The notes beneath the pieces are model-generated. The model saw nothing but the letters and a program-made list of their open reading frames with translations. It did not search any database and was not told the DNA's origin. Positions 8,872 through 18,153 of a stretch of 64,000 nucleotides of DNA are shown piece after piece. The stretch's first letter is position 1; each line of letters begins with the position of its first letter. A program made the translations under genes and the position numbers. Origin of the DNA: Rheinheimera oceanensis (GTDB lineage: Bacteria > Pseudomonadota > Gammaproteobacteria > Enterobacterales > Alteromonadaceae); contig NZ_JAGPNM010000006.1 of NCBI RefSeq assembly GCF_018831085.1, positions 124,001-188,000 on the forward strand, written 5' to 3'.

Positions 8872-11298
8872 ATGAAGCGGTTATTCTTTGTTTTATTCAC
8901 GCTGTGCTGCACTGTTGCAGCACAGGCGGCACAGTACCAGCAACATAGCCTTACGGGTAATACGCTAACTATTCAAACCGATAGTGGCCAGCTTAGCCTG
9001 ACATTTTACCAAAACGATGTAGTAGAAGCGTTTTATCAGCGCGAAGGCGTAAAACAACTGCCGTCGTTTTCAATTAGCCAGCTAAGCGAACCGCAGCAAT
9101 TACGCCTGACCGAAAGCGCTGCCGCTTTAACACTGGGCTCGGCCAGTTTAACAGTAAAAATTAACAAAGCCCCGTTGCAGCTAAGCTACTACTATCAGGG
9201 CAAGTTACTACTGGCCGAAGAGCAAGGTTATTTTCAACATCCGCAGCAACAACAGCACGGCTTTCGCTTTGCACTAAGCGATGGCGAAAAACTGCTGGGC
9301 GGCGGCCAGCGCGTGTTAGGTATGGACCGGCGCGGGCAAAAATTCCCGCTGTATAACAAAGCCCATTATGGCTACACCACAGAGTCCAGCCAGATGTACT
9401 TTAGCCTGCCTGCCGTTATGTCGAGCAATAACTATTTGTTATTGTTTGATAACTCAGCCAAAGGCGAAGCTGATCTTGGCCACACTGAGCCTGACATTAT
9501 GCAGTTTAGCGCTGAGGGCGGCCGCAGCAGCTATGTGGTTGTTGCAGGCGATTCTTATCCGCAAATAATCAACAACTACACCGCCTTAACCGGCCGCCAA
9601 CCGCTACCGGCGCGCTGGACCTTAGGTAACTATGCCTCGCGCTTTGGTTACCGCAACGAGGCAGAAACCCGGGCTGTGGTGCAAAAGTTCCGTGAGTTAA
9701 AGCTGCCGCTTGATGCCTTAGTGCTGGATTTATACTGGTTTGGCCCGGATATTCAGGGCCATATGGGTAACCTGGATTGGGATAAAAACGCCTTTCCACA
9801 ACCGGAAGCAATGCTGGCCGATCTCAAAGCCGATGGCGTTAACACCATTTTAGTTACCGAGCCCTTTGTACTTACCAGCTCAAAACGCTGGCAGGAAGCG
9901 GTAGCGGCCGGAGCTATAGCAGCGGGTTTAGATGGTAAACCGAAAACCTTTGATTTTTACTTCGGTAATACCGGCTTAATTGATGTGTTTAATCCCAAAG
10001 CGCAAGACTGGTTCTGGCAAATTTATAAGGGGTTGGCCAACCAGGGTGTGGCCGGTGTCTGGGGCGATTTAGGCGAGCCTGAAGTACACCCGGATGATAC
10101 TGTGCATGCTATTGGCATGGCCAACGAAGTGCATAATGCCTACGGCCACCAGTGGGCCGATATGGTGTACAACGGCATGCGCCGTGATTTCCCCTTGCAG
10201 CGGCCTTTTATTATGATGCGGGCAGGCGCACCGGGCAGCCAGCGCTATGGCATGGTACCCTGGACAGGAGACGTTGAGCGCAGCTGGGGTGGTTTAAAAC
10301 CGCAGGTAGAACTGGCGCTGAGCATGGGCTTGTTTGGCTTTGGCTATATCCACTCTGATTTAGGCGGCTTTGCCGGTGGCGAACAATTCGATAAAGAACT
10401 GTATATCCGCTGGCTGCAATACGGCGTGTTCCAGCCGGTATACCGGCCACATGCGCAGGAGCATATCGCACCGGAAATGGTATTTCACGATAGCGACACC
10501 ATAGAAACCCTGCGGCCCTGGCTAAATTTACGTTATCAGCTGTTGCCATATAACTACACGCTGGCGTATCAAAATAGCCTGACCGGCATGCCATTAATGC
10601 GGCCGCTATTCTTTTATCAAGACAGTGTCGCCAACGAAGCGAATACAGCACTGATGGATGAGAAAAACAGCTACCTCTGGGGTGACGCCTTTTTAGTCGC
10701 GCCGGTAACCGAACCTGGTGTAACTTCATGGCCGGTGCAATTACCCGGTGGCGTCTGGTTTGATTATTTCAGCGGCAAACGCTATGCCGGTAGTAACAAA
10801 GTCGGGGTGCCGGTAACTATTAACACTATACCAGTGCTGGTAAAAGCCGGTAGTTTTGTACCAATGACTGCAGCGGTACAAAGCACACAGGATTACAGCA
10901 GTAATAAACTGACTCTGCATTACTACGCCGACCCAAGCGTAGAGTGCGCCAAAGGTGAAATGTATGAAGACGATGGCAAAACGCCGGACGCCATCGCCAA
11001 AGGCCAGTTTGAGTTGCTGAACTTTTATTATCTGCAGCAGGATGGCGAACAGAAATTTGAACTGCGTCGCAGCGGCGATTACCCCGGTAAACCAGACAGC
11101 CGTGAGTTAACGCTGGTGGTGCATAACCAAACGGCCACGCCTAAGCATATCAGCGTTGATGGTCGCTATATTCAATTGGCACCGCAGCAGGCCCGCTTTA
11201 ACCGGATGCAAAATGTGGCCTGGTACGATAAAGCCGCTAAGCAGTTAAAAGTAAAAATTACCTGGCAGGCGGATAAAACGCAGCTGACTATCAGGTAG
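8872..11298 (+). CDS. GH31 alpha-glucosidase family protein, exported
   Basis: Glycoside hydrolase family 31 enzyme of 808 residues with a Sec signal peptide ending AAQAAQ. It has the N-terminal beta-sandwich, a catalytic barrel with the nucleophile in WGDLGEPEV (Asp399) and the probable acid/base Asp in PWTGDVERSW (Asp467), then proximal and distal C-terminal sandwich domains. It likely removes glucose from the non-reducing ends of alpha-gluco-oligosaccharides in the periplasm or at the surface, finishing the work of the GH13 enzyme before it. Start and upstream stop are one base apart, and GGAG lies inside the end of the amylase gene, so the two are co-translated. Alpha-xylosidase activity is the main alternative within GH31. 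Confidence 0.92.
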   Translation: MKRLFFVLFTLCCTVAAQAAQYQQHSLTGNTLTIQTDSGQLSLTFYQNDVVEAFYQREGVKQLPSFSISQLSEPQQLRLTESAAALTLGSASLTVKINKAPLQLSYYYQGKLLLAEEQGYFQHPQQQQHGFRFALSDGEKLLGGGQRVLGMDRRGQKFPLYNKAHYGYTTESSQMYFSLPAVMSSNNYLLLFDNSAKGEADLGHTEPDIMQFSAEGGRSSYVVVAGDSYPQIINNYTALTGRQPLPARWTLGNYASRFGYRNEAETRAVVQKFRELKLPLDALVLDLYWFGPDIQGHMGNLDWDKNAFPQPEAMLADLKADGVNTILVTEPFVLTSSKRWQEAVAAGAIAAGLDGKPKTFDFYFGNTGLIDVFNPKAQDWFWQIYKGLANQGVAGVWGDLGEPEVHPDDTVHAIGMANEVHNAYGHQWADMVYNGMRRDFPLQRPFIMMRAGAPGSQRYGMVPWTGDVERSWGGLKPQVELALSMGLFGFGYIHSDLGGFAGGEQFDKELYIRWLQYGVFQPVYRPHAQEHIAPEMVFHDSDTIETLRPWLNLRYQLLPYNYTLAYQNSLTGMPLMRPLFFYQDSVANEANTALMDEKNSYLWGDAFLVAPVTEPGVTSWPVQLPGGVWFDYFSGKRYAGSNKVGVPVTINTIPVLVKAGSFVPMTAAVQSTQDYSSNKLTLHYYADPSVECAKGEMYEDDGKTPDAIAKGQFELLNFYYLQQDGEQKFELRRSGDYPGKPDSRELTLVVHNQTATPKHISVDGRYIQLAPQQARFNRMQNVAWYDKAAKQLKVKITWQADKTQLTIR

Positions 11299-11314
11299 AT
11301 AACACTTAAACCTT

Positions 11315-11342
11315 GCTGCCACCGGTTTAAGCCGGTGGTAGC
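11315..11342. terminator. Hairpin between convergent GH31 and rhuM genes
   Basis: An 11-bp stem with one G-T wobble runs from 11315 to 11325 and pairs with 11332-11342 across a 6-base loop. It sits 17 bases after the GH31 stop and 7 bases beyond the rhuM stop on the other strand. No strong T-tract follows on either strand, so termination is probable rather than certain. Confidence 0.45.
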
Positions 11343-11348
11343 TTAAAC

Positions 11349-12350
11349 TTATCGTGTTGGTCGGTGTTTCAGTTTATTTTCCAGCGTTTTAAGCTCGGCT
11401 TCATCGGCAAGCTCGGCTGCTATTGCTTCCTGCGTTTTCCGGCGCTGGTCAAAATCGGCATAACGCTGCTGAGTTAGCTGCTCCATTTTGGCATGGCTAA
11501 TAGCGCCGGCATCTGCCAATAATGGAAAGCCATTACTGCTAATAATTTCACCCACACGTTGCTGCCAGAATGCCATACGGGTTTCAATGCGGCTTTTCGC
11601 TCTAAGCTCAGCGGTTTCGAGGAAAATAACCACCAGCCGGTTCAGCGTATCTATTTCATCTTCGCTCAGGTAATTTTTGGCGATCAAAATATCCTGCTTG
11701 CGCACTTTATCGCCTTTCCAGCTGAGTAAACCAAAGTGGTTGTCATCCGGGTTGGCGCGGGCACAAATCAGCTCAGCGGCGGTTTGTTGTGTTACGGCAT
11801 ATAACAGCAAATTTTGTACTGTGGCAAAGAATTGCTGGGTACTTTTATCGGTTTTATCGTAATCACTGCTAAGGGCAAATAGCTCGCGTACTTTCTGATA
11901 AAACCGTTTTTCCGAGGCACGAATATCGCGGATGCGCGCGAGCATTTCATCAAAGTAATCAGGGCGGCCGTCAGGGTTTTTCAGCCGCTCGTCATCCATG
12001 ACAAAACCTTTGTGCAGGTATTCACTGAGTACCGTACTGGCCCAACGGCGGAACTGCACACCACGCGGTGAACGCACCCGGTAGCCCACCGCCAAAATGG
12101 CATCAAGCTTGTACAGCTTTGTGCGATAACGCTTACCGTCCAGGGCAGTTGTCAAGGATTCCTTGACAACTGAATCCTCACTCAATTCACCATCAGCAAA
12201 CAAATTCTTTAAATGCAGCGAAATGTTTTGCTTGGTAGCGCTAAACAACTCTGCCATTTCCAACTGGGTTAACCATACAGTGCCGCTATCAGCCCGCAGC
12301 TGGATCTTACTCTGGCCATCCTCAGTGGTGTAAAGAATTAGCTCACTCAC
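11349..12350 (-). CDS. rhuM: RhuM family protein
   Basis: A 333-residue protein of the RhuM family (named from Salmonella pathogenicity island 3). Recognisable features are the winged-helix-like N-terminus with WLTQLEMAELFSATKQNIS, the segment VVKESLTT...DGKRYRTKLYKLDAILAVGYRVRSPRGVQFRRWA, the FVMDDERLK motif, and a C-terminal region resembling Fic/DOC-associated domains (LLYAVTQQTAAELI, then a DNHFGLLSWKGDKVRKQDI stretch). The family occurs scattered in genomic islands and near defence or restriction loci; its biochemical role is not established. Here it stands alone between the GH31 gene and a ThrE-type exporter, with no restriction or toxin partner visible. A 25-bp palindrome lies inside it at 12147. 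Confidence 0.88.
   Translation of the reverse strand: MSELILYTTEDGQSKIQLRADSGTVWLTQLEMAELFSATKQNISLHLKNLFADGELSEDSVVKESLTTALDGKRYRTKLYKLDAILAVGYRVRSPRGVQFRRWASTVLSEYLHKGFVMDDERLKNPDGRPDYFDEMLARIRDIRASEKRFYQKVRELFALSSDYDKTDKSTQQFFATVQNLLLYAVTQQTAAELICARANPDDNHFGLLSWKGDKVRKQDILIAKNYLSEDEIDTLNRLVVIFLETAELRAKSRIETRMAFWQQRVGEIISSNGFPLLADAGAISHAKMEQLTQQRYADFDQRRKTQEAIAAELADEAELKTLENKLKHRPTR
12147..12171. repeat. 25-bp near-perfect palindrome inside rhuM
   Basis: AGTTGTCAAGGA (12147-12158), one spacer base, then its exact reverse complement TCCTTGACAACT (12160-12171). It encodes the conserved Val-Val-Lys-Glu-Ser-Leu-Thr-Thr stretch of RhuM, about 180 bases into the gene. It could be an internal operator or hairpin, or a by-product of codon choice. 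Confidence 0.6.
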
Positions 12351-12596
12351 GCAGTACCTACGACAAACTATTGGGGTATGACAATTATTCTATTGGTCCA
12401 GGCAGGCATTGGAAACTGTTTATTGTCAGATTGCGTTTTTAGCAGTGCTATGAGACTCAGATTTTTAATCTGCAACATTTAAATATTTGTCTGGCTCTGC
12501 AGGATGTTTTGTCTACCTTGTTGCCGGAAATAACTGGCATTGCTGCTGGTAACAGCGCGCTTTTGCATTACAATGAACAAGTTACCAATCTGACGG

Positions 12597-13832
12597 ATGC
12601 CGCTTGTGTACACAGCTGATTTTAATAATAAACGCAAATTTGTCGTCAAACTGGGCAAGATGCTGCACAAGTACGGTACCCCCGCCTATCGGCTGGAGGC
12701 CCATTTAACCGAGCTGACAAGCCACTTAAACTTAAAAGGCTCGTTTATTATCTCCCCCACCTCGATGACGTTTGTACTGTGGACCGACGGCCACGAGCAG
12801 GAGTACACCCATGCCTCACGGGTGAACCCCGGCGATCTGGATTTGGGTGCACTGTCGCGTACCGACGAACTGGTAGATCAGGTGTTGCAGGGTAAAGTCA
12901 GTATTAATGAAGCCGATGCACTGCTGGATGCTATCGATACCCGCCCCAGCTCGTACGGCAAGCTAGCCACGGCGGTGGCGATGATGGCCTCTGGCGGGGC
13001 TTTTGCCATGCTAATGGCCACCAGTTGGAATGATGTATTGTGGTCATCATTATTATCACTATTGGTTTACCTGTTTATGCTGTGGGCCGCGCGCTCACCG
13101 CGCATTGCCAATATGCTGGAGCCGTTAGTGGCGCTGGCGGCCGGTATAGGCGCCTGCGCCATTAGCAGTTATATAGACCCCGGCATTAATATTCGTTTGG
13201 CAGTGTTATCAGCCATTATTTCGTTTATTCCGGGCCTGGCGCTAACCATCGGCTTTGCTGAACTGGCAGCACGGCATCTGGTATCGGGCAATGCCCGCAT
13301 TATGGATGCGCTGATGCTGCTGTTTAAGCTGTACTTTGGCGCCTTACTGGGCATAGCTATTGGTTTTGCCCTGTTTGGTGTGGTCGACTTTGTTAAGCCG
13401 CCGCCAATTTCACACCATTTTGCCTGGCTGGCAGTAGGTATTCTGGTCAGCTCGCTGATTGTGCTGTTTAAAAGCCGTGGCAAATATACGTTGTGGTCAT
13501 TGGCTGCTGGCTTTATCGCTTATGGTGTCAGTATTACCGGCGCTACATTATTTGATTATACGATGGGCGCCTTTCTCGGTGCCTTTGCCGTGGGTATTTA
13601 CAGCAACCTGTTTACCCGGTTGGCCAATGCTCCGGCTGTTATCGTTGCTATGCACGGCTTAATCGTACTGGTGCCGGGCAGTAAAACCTATATCGGTTTA
13701 AATTCGCTGATTTCCGGCCAGGATTTTGTAGTGTCTGACCGCGTAGGCCAGCAAACCTTCCTCATTCTAATGGCACTGGTAGCCGGGCTGATTTTTGCCA
13801 ACGTAGCACTACCACCGAAAAAGAGCCTGTAA
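12597..13832 (+). CDS. ThrE-type threonine/serine exporter family protein
   Basis: A 411-residue integral membrane protein with the layout of the ThrE family (both halves fused). A cytoplasmic N-terminal part (residues 1-120, with the family-typical HKYGTPAYRLE) is followed by about ten membrane helices. The first half includes SFIPGLALTIGFAELAARHLVSGNARIMDAL, which matches the conserved ThrE signature of a proline-glycine break followed by a charged region. It probably exports small neutral amino acids by proton antiport, known for Corynebacterium ThrE and inferred here. No strong ribosome site precedes the chosen ATG, so the start is uncertain by a few codons. The gene is monocistronic. Confidence 0.85.
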   Translation: MPLVYTADFNNKRKFVVKLGKMLHKYGTPAYRLEAHLTELTSHLNLKGSFIISPTSMTFVLWTDGHEQEYTHASRVNPGDLDLGALSRTDELVDQVLQGKVSINEADALLDAIDTRPSSYGKLATAVAMMASGGAFAMLMATSWNDVLWSSLLSLLVYLFMLWAARSPRIANMLEPLVALAAGIGACAISSYIDPGINIRLAVLSAIISFIPGLALTIGFAELAARHLVSGNARIMDALMLLFKLYFGALLGIAIGFALFGVVDFVKPPPISHHFAWLAVGILVSSLIVLFKSRGKYTLWSLAAGFIAYGVSITGATLFDYTMGAFLGAFAVGIYSNLFTRLANAPAVIVAMHGLIVLVPGSKTYIGLNSLISGQDFVVSDRVGQQTFLILMALVAGLIFANVALPPKKSL

Positions 13833-13913
13833 AAAAACTCCCGGCGGCTGTCGAATCAGCCGTCACTGTTGCGACTAGTTATACCATTTGATGGTAACAA
13901 CAGGAGCTACAGT

Positions 13914-14348
13914 ATGAACAACAACCAAAGTGCACAACAAATCAGCGATCTTCTGGCTAACTGGACCCTCGCCGTACGGGCAAAAGATGTTGCCGCCATT
14001 ACCCGCCTTTATCATGCTGATATTGTCGCCTTTGACGCTATAGCAAAGCTACAGTTTAAAGGCATAGACGCGTACCGCGCCCACTGGCAGCGCTGCATGG
14101 AATTTTGCAGCGGCGAATCGATGTTTGAACTGCATCAGCTAAAAGTGCAGGCTAACGAACACTTGGCGTTTAGCCACAGCCTGACCCACTGCGGCGGTGC
14201 TAACGACAAGGGCGAAATGCAACGCTGCTGGATGCGCGCCACCCAGTGCTGGCAACATGGCAGCGATGGCTGGAAAATAGTACACGAGCACTACTCAATG
14301 CCATTTGATATGGAAAGCGGTGCTATTCTGTCAAACTTAGCGCCTTAA
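13914..14348 (+). CDS. SnoaL/NTF2-like (DUF4440-type) small protein
   Basis: A 144-residue protein of the NTF2/SnoaL fold. The typical ISDLLANWTLAVRAKDVAAITRLYHADIV opening and a closing DGWKIVHEHYSMPFD place it in the YybH-like group. AGGAG lies seven bases before this ATG, so it is preferred over an upstream in-frame TTG at 13869. It is the first gene of a three-gene run with a YCII protein (11 bases on) and an ECF sigma factor. NTF2-fold and YCII proteins commonly accompany ECF sigma factors of this type. The ligand is unknown; a role as enzyme or small-molecule sensor cannot be distinguished. Confidence 0.82.
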   Translation: MNNNQSAQQISDLLANWTLAVRAKDVAAITRLYHADIVAFDAIAKLQFKGIDAYRAHWQRCMEFCSGESMFELHQLKVQANEHLAFSHSLTHCGGANDKGEMQRCWMRATQCWQHGSDGWKIVHEHYSMPFDMESGAILSNLAP

Positions 14349-14359
14349 GGAGTACAACG

Positions 14360-14704
14360 ATGAAATATCTGTGTCTGGTATACAGCGACGAAAACAGCCT
14401 GCATAGCCTGCCCGACAGCCCGCATGACAGCGAATGCTTGGCCTATGCTGAAAAAATACATGGCAGCGGCCGCATGCTGGCCGCCGAAGCCCTGCAGAGT
14501 GTAAGCACTGCCACTACCATCCGGGTGCGCAGCGGTAAAGTTAGTATTACCGATGGCCCTTTCGCGGAAACCAAAGAGCAACTGGCCGGTTTTTATCTGG
14601 TAGAAGCGCATGATTTAAACGAAGCGATCCAAATTGCCAGCGGCATACCGGCAGCACGGGTAGGCTCGGTAGAAGTACGGCCTGTGCGCCAGCTTGAGCT
14701 GTAA
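14360..14704 (+). CDS. YCII-related (DGPF domain) protein
   Basis: A 114-residue YCII-fold protein. It opens with [11 protein letters not shown] and contains the [21 protein letters not shown] stretch that gives DGPF proteins their name, then the closing [15 protein letters not shown] lies before the ATG. Such proteins are the typical genomic partners of ECF42 sigma factors, which is exactly the arrangement here: the sigma gene starts at or before its stop. They are thought to be targets or accessory enzymes of the sigma factor. No enzymatic activity has been firmly assigned to the group. Confidence 0.9.
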   Translation: MKYLCLVYSDENSLHSLPDSPHDSECLAYAEKIHGSGRMLAAEALQSVSTATTIRVRSGKVSITDGPFAETKEQLAGFYLVEAHDLNEAIQIASGIPAARVGSVEVRPVRQLEL

Positions 14705-14708
14705 AAAC

Positions 14709-15959
14709 GTGCAGCAGGAGCAAAAGGCTGAAACAATAAGCATACAACAGCGGATCAGTGCACTATACCGGCATGAGTCACGTAAAGTGCTGGCTACGCT
14801 GATCCGCCTGCTGGGCGATTTTGACTTAGCCGAAGAAGCGCTGCACGAAGCCTTTCATGCTGCGCTTAAGCAATGGCCAAAAGATGGCATACCAGCTAAC
14901 CCTGCCGCCTGGCTGGTATCGGCCGGGCGTTTTAAAGCTATTGATCAACTGCGTAAAACGGCCCGCTTAACCCAACTGCCGGATGAAATACTGCAACAGC
15001 TGGCAGCCGAAGATGCGCCGGAGCAGCCACCGATAGCCGACGACCAACTGCGGCTGATCTTTACCTGCTGCCACCCCAGCTTAGCTGCCGATGCACAGCT
15101 GGCATTAACGCTGCGTGAAGTATGCGGCTTAACCACTGAGCAAATAGCCAGCGCCTTTTTAACCAGCCCCACCACAGTAGCGCAGCGCATAGTGCGCGCC
15201 AAAGGCAAAATACGCGATGCACGCATCCCCTACGAAGTGCCGCCACCGGCAGCATTACCGCAACGGCTTGATGCCGTGCTGCAGGTTATTTATCTGCTGT
15301 TTAACGAAGGCTATTCTGCCTCCGCTGGTATGCAGTTACTGGACGTCAGCTTAAGTGATGAAGCCATCCGCCTGGGCCGCTTAATGTTACAGCTACTGCC
15401 CGATGCCGAAACCGCAGGTTTGCTGGCACTGATGCTGCTACAACATGCCAGACGCAACGCCCGCATCAGTGCCAACGGTGAGCTGGTATTGCTGCCGCAG
15501 CAAGACCGCAGCTTATGGCAACAGGATGAAATACATGAGGGCAGTGAATTAGTGCAATGGGCATTGCGCACCCGCCGTATTGGCCCTTATACGCTGCAGG
15601 CCGCTATTGCCGCCATTCACAGCGAAGCCCCAAGTGCAGAACACACCGACTGGCAGGAAATTTGCGGCTTATACAATTTACTACTACAGGCCGACCCATC
15701 GCCGGTTATCGCACTTAACCGGGCCGTTGCAATTGCCATGCGCGACGGCCCGGCAGCCGGGCTGGCACTGGTAAGCGAGCTGGAGTTACAGGGTGAGCTA
15801 AGCCGGTATCACCTGCTGTATGCCGCCAAGGCCGATTTGCTGCGCCAGCTTGGCTTTAAAACCGAAGCGCTTCAGGCTTACCAACAGGCATTAAGCCATT
15901 GCAAACAGGCACCCGAACAACGCTTTTTGCAGCAGCAAATAGCGGCATTACACCGCTGA
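14709..15959 (+). CDS. ECF42-type RNA polymerase sigma factor with C-terminal extension
   Basis: An alternative sigma factor of about 417 residues. It has an N-terminal sigma-70 region 2 ([31 protein letters not shown]), region 4 ([38 protein letters not shown]...[11 protein letters not shown]), then an SnoaL-unlike, TPR-rich extension of about 200 residues ending [10 protein letters not shown]. This long C-terminal extension and the DGPF partner define group ECF42, which lacks a classical anti-sigma factor; the extension is thought to regulate activity. The start is GTG at 14709, or TTG at 14694 overlapping the YCII gene; no ATG is available nearby. The operon is probably autoregulated, an inference from the group. 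Confidence 0.9.
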   Translation: MQQEQKAETISIQQRISALYRHESRKVLATLIRLLGDFDLAEEALHEAFHAALKQWPKDGIPANPAAWLVSAGRFKAIDQLRKTARLTQLPDEILQQLAAEDAPEQPPIADDQLRLIFTCCHPSLAADAQLALTLREVCGLTTEQIASAFLTSPTTVAQRIVRAKGKIRDARIPYEVPPPAALPQRLDAVLQVIYLLFNEGYSASAGMQLLDVSLSDEAIRLGRLMLQLLPDAETAGLLALMLLQHARRNARISANGELVLLPQQDRSLWQQDEIHEGSELVQWALRTRRIGPYTLQAAIAAIHSEAPSAEHTDWQEICGLYNLLLQADPSPVIALNRAVAIAMRDGPAAGLALVSELELQGELSRYHLLYAAKADLLRQLGFKTEALQAYQQALSHCKQAPEQRFLQQQIAALHR

Positions 15960-15988
15960 CAGCTACCGGCACTGGTCCGGGTTGTGGC

Positions 15989-16002
15989 TGAATACGTATG
16001 CA
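15989..16002. promoter_or_regulatory. LacI-family operator (maltodextrin site 2)
   Basis: TGAATACGTATGCA matches site 1 at 6879 except for one arm position. It is the exact reverse complement of site 3 at 38455. It lies 77 bases before the GH13 start at 16079, about the same distance as site 1 from its gene. Confidence 0.72.
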
Positions 16003-16078
16003 AAACCGCGGCTAGCCTTGCGTCATAATGGTGCACTGCTTCACGATAGGCAACCCAAGTGTCAGCGGACCTTTTGCT

Positions 16079-17941
16079 ATGTACCACAAAACCCTTATTG
16101 CCCTAACCACCCTGGTAAGTAGCCATGTAATGGCAAGTAGCTTTGTTATTGAACGGCTGGAACCCGCCAACTGGTGGGCTGGTATGCAGCACCCCGAACT
16201 GCAGTTAATGTTATATGGTAAAGATATCGCCCAACTGCAACCACAGGTACAGTACGACGGCGTAACACTTAGCGGCGTTACCCGCACCAACAACCCTAAC
16301 TACCTGTTTGTTAACCTGACACTGACCGGCAATGTAAAACCCGGCGATATTGCCCTGCATTTTAGCCATAATGGCGAAACAGTGCTAAGCCATAACTACC
16401 CGCTATTACAGCGCAGCGCCAACTCGGCCAAACGCCAGGGCTTTAACCCGGCCGATGTTATTTACCTGCTGTCCCCGGACCGTTTTGCCAACGGCAACCC
16501 CGCCAACGACAATATGCCCGGCATGCTGGAGCAGGCCAACCGCCAGGATGACAGCGGCCGCCACGGCGGTGATATTGCCGGTATGCAAAATGCTCTGCCC
16601 TATATCGCCAGCATGGGCTACACCGCCATCTGGCCTATGCCACTGACAGAAAACAACCAGAGCGCTTATTCTTACCACGGCTATGCCGCCACCGATTTAT
16701 ACAATATTGATGCGCGCTATGGTACTAACCAGCAATACCGCGATTTTGTTGCCGCAGCCAATGCCAAAGGCATTAAGGTTATTCAGGATATTATTCTGAA
16801 TCATATTGGCCATCAGCACTGGTGGCTAACCGACTTACCCGACGACAACTGGCTGAATAAGCAAGACACTCTGCAAGGTGCGCCCTTTATGGGCACCAAC
16901 CACAGCCGCAGTACCATACAAGATCCTTACGCCAGCAAAGCTGACACCGAGCTCTTTACCGACGGCTGGTTTGTCGACACCATGCCCGATCTTAACCAGC
17001 GCCACCCGCTACTGGCCACTTACCTGATCCAAAACAGTATCTGGTGGGTAGAGTACGCTAATTTAGCCGGCATTCGCGAAGACACATACAGCTATGCCGA
17101 CAAACAGTTTTTAAGCGAATGGGGCCGGCGCATTATGCAGGAGTACTCAGACTTTAATATCGTTGGCGAAGAATGGAGCCCCAACCCGCTAATCGTGTCG
17201 TACTGGCAACGTGGCAAACAAAACAAAGATGGTTATGTGTCACACACCCCGGCAATGCTGGATTTTCCACTGTACGAGGCGCTGTTAAAAGCACTTACCA
17301 CCGCTGAAGACTGGAATAGCGGCTGGATTGGCCTGTATGAAATGCTCAGCAACGACCATGTATACGCCGATCCGTTTAACCTGGTTACCTTTGAAGGCAA
17401 CCACGACACAGCCCGGTTGTTTTCTGTGCTGGATGAAGATTTTAACTTATACCGCATGGCAGTAAGCTACCTGCTTACCATGCGCGGTATACCACAAATG
17501 TTTTACGGCACAGAAATAGCCATGACCAGCCCGAAACAGCGCGACGACGGCAAAGTACGCGCCGACTTCCCCGGCGGCTGGGCCGGCGATAAGGTTAATG
17601 CCTTTACCGGTAAAGGCTTAAATGCCACACAAAAAAGCGCGCAGCAGCTGGTAAAAACCCTGCTTAACTGGCGTAAAACCGCCACGGCTATTCACAACGG
17701 CAAGCTAATGCACTTTGCACCCGATAACGGCACCTATACTTTTTTCCGCTATAACGAAGCGCAAACAGTAATGGTGGTAATGAATAAACAAACCAAAGCA
17801 GTAACGCTGGATTTAGCCCGTTTTAATGAAGTACTACCGCAAGGTAAAACCGCCACCGAGGTTATTACCGGCAAAAGCATAAAGCTGAACAACCAACTTA
17901 CCGTACCAGCACGCGGTACTTTGGTACTGGATATTCGTTAA
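16079..17941 (+). CDS. GH13 cyclomaltodextrinase/neopullulanase-like enzyme, exported
   Basis: A 620-residue GH13 enzyme with a Sec signal peptide (MYHKTLIALTTLVSSHVMASS), which fixes the start at 16079 rather than an in-frame ATG 51 bases earlier. An N-terminal Ig-like domain of the cyclomaltodextrinase type (FVIERLEPANWWAGMQHPELQLMLYG) precedes the barrel. Catalytic regions: DIILNHI, GIREDTYSY (nucleophile Asp335), IVGEEW (acid/base Glu364) and GNHD (Asp443). A C-terminal beta domain follows. This resembles SusA-like periplasmic neopullulanases that cut maltodextrins, pullulan or cyclodextrins. The operator at 15989 implies control together with the other GH13 genes. Confidence 0.92.
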   Translation: MYHKTLIALTTLVSSHVMASSFVIERLEPANWWAGMQHPELQLMLYGKDIAQLQPQVQYDGVTLSGVTRTNNPNYLFVNLTLTGNVKPGDIALHFSHNGETVLSHNYPLLQRSANSAKRQGFNPADVIYLLSPDRFANGNPANDNMPGMLEQANRQDDSGRHGGDIAGMQNALPYIASMGYTAIWPMPLTENNQSAYSYHGYAATDLYNIDARYGTNQQYRDFVAAANAKGIKVIQDIILNHIGHQHWWLTDLPDDNWLNKQDTLQGAPFMGTNHSRSTIQDPYASKADTELFTDGWFVDTMPDLNQRHPLLATYLIQNSIWWVEYANLAGIREDTYSYADKQFLSEWGRRIMQEYSDFNIVGEEWSPNPLIVSYWQRGKQNKDGYVSHTPAMLDFPLYEALLKALTTAEDWNSGWIGLYEMLSNDHVYADPFNLVTFEGNHDTARLFSVLDEDFNLYRMAVSYLLTMRGIPQMFYGTEIAMTSPKQRDDGKVRADFPGGWAGDKVNAFTGKGLNATQKSAQQLVKTLLNWRKTATAIHNGKLMHFAPDNGTYTFFRYNEAQTVMVVMNKQTKAVTLDLARFNEVLPQGKTATEVITGKSIKLNNQLTVPARGTLVLDIR

Positions 17942-17953
17942 CTTTTCACACAA

Positions 17954-17975
17954 CACAGCGGCGAAAGCCGCTGTG
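17954..17975 (+). terminator. Hairpin after the cyclomaltodextrinase gene
   Basis: CACAGCGGC and GCCGCTGTG form a perfect 9-bp stem closed by a GAAA tetraloop, 13 bases after the stop. The following bases are not T-rich, so this may be a weak terminator or an mRNA 3' stabiliser. Confidence 0.5.
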
Positions 17976-18153
17976 GGTTATCAAGCCCTTTCGCTTTTTG
18001 CCGCAATACCGCAGGCAAAATACTATGTAGCATACTGTCAAGCGGCGCTATTTTTGTTAATAAGTTAATCGCAAGCTTAAACCAAGCGTTTTCAAAAAGC
18101 ATAACTGCAGAAGATTAACCCACCAGAGTTTCTGCAGAACCAACACCTTGCCT

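Noticed and set aside
16028..16078. Earlier start for the GH13 enzyme at 16028
   Set aside because: It would put 17 residues before the signal peptide and has no ribosome site; the Met at 16079 begins a clean signal sequence.
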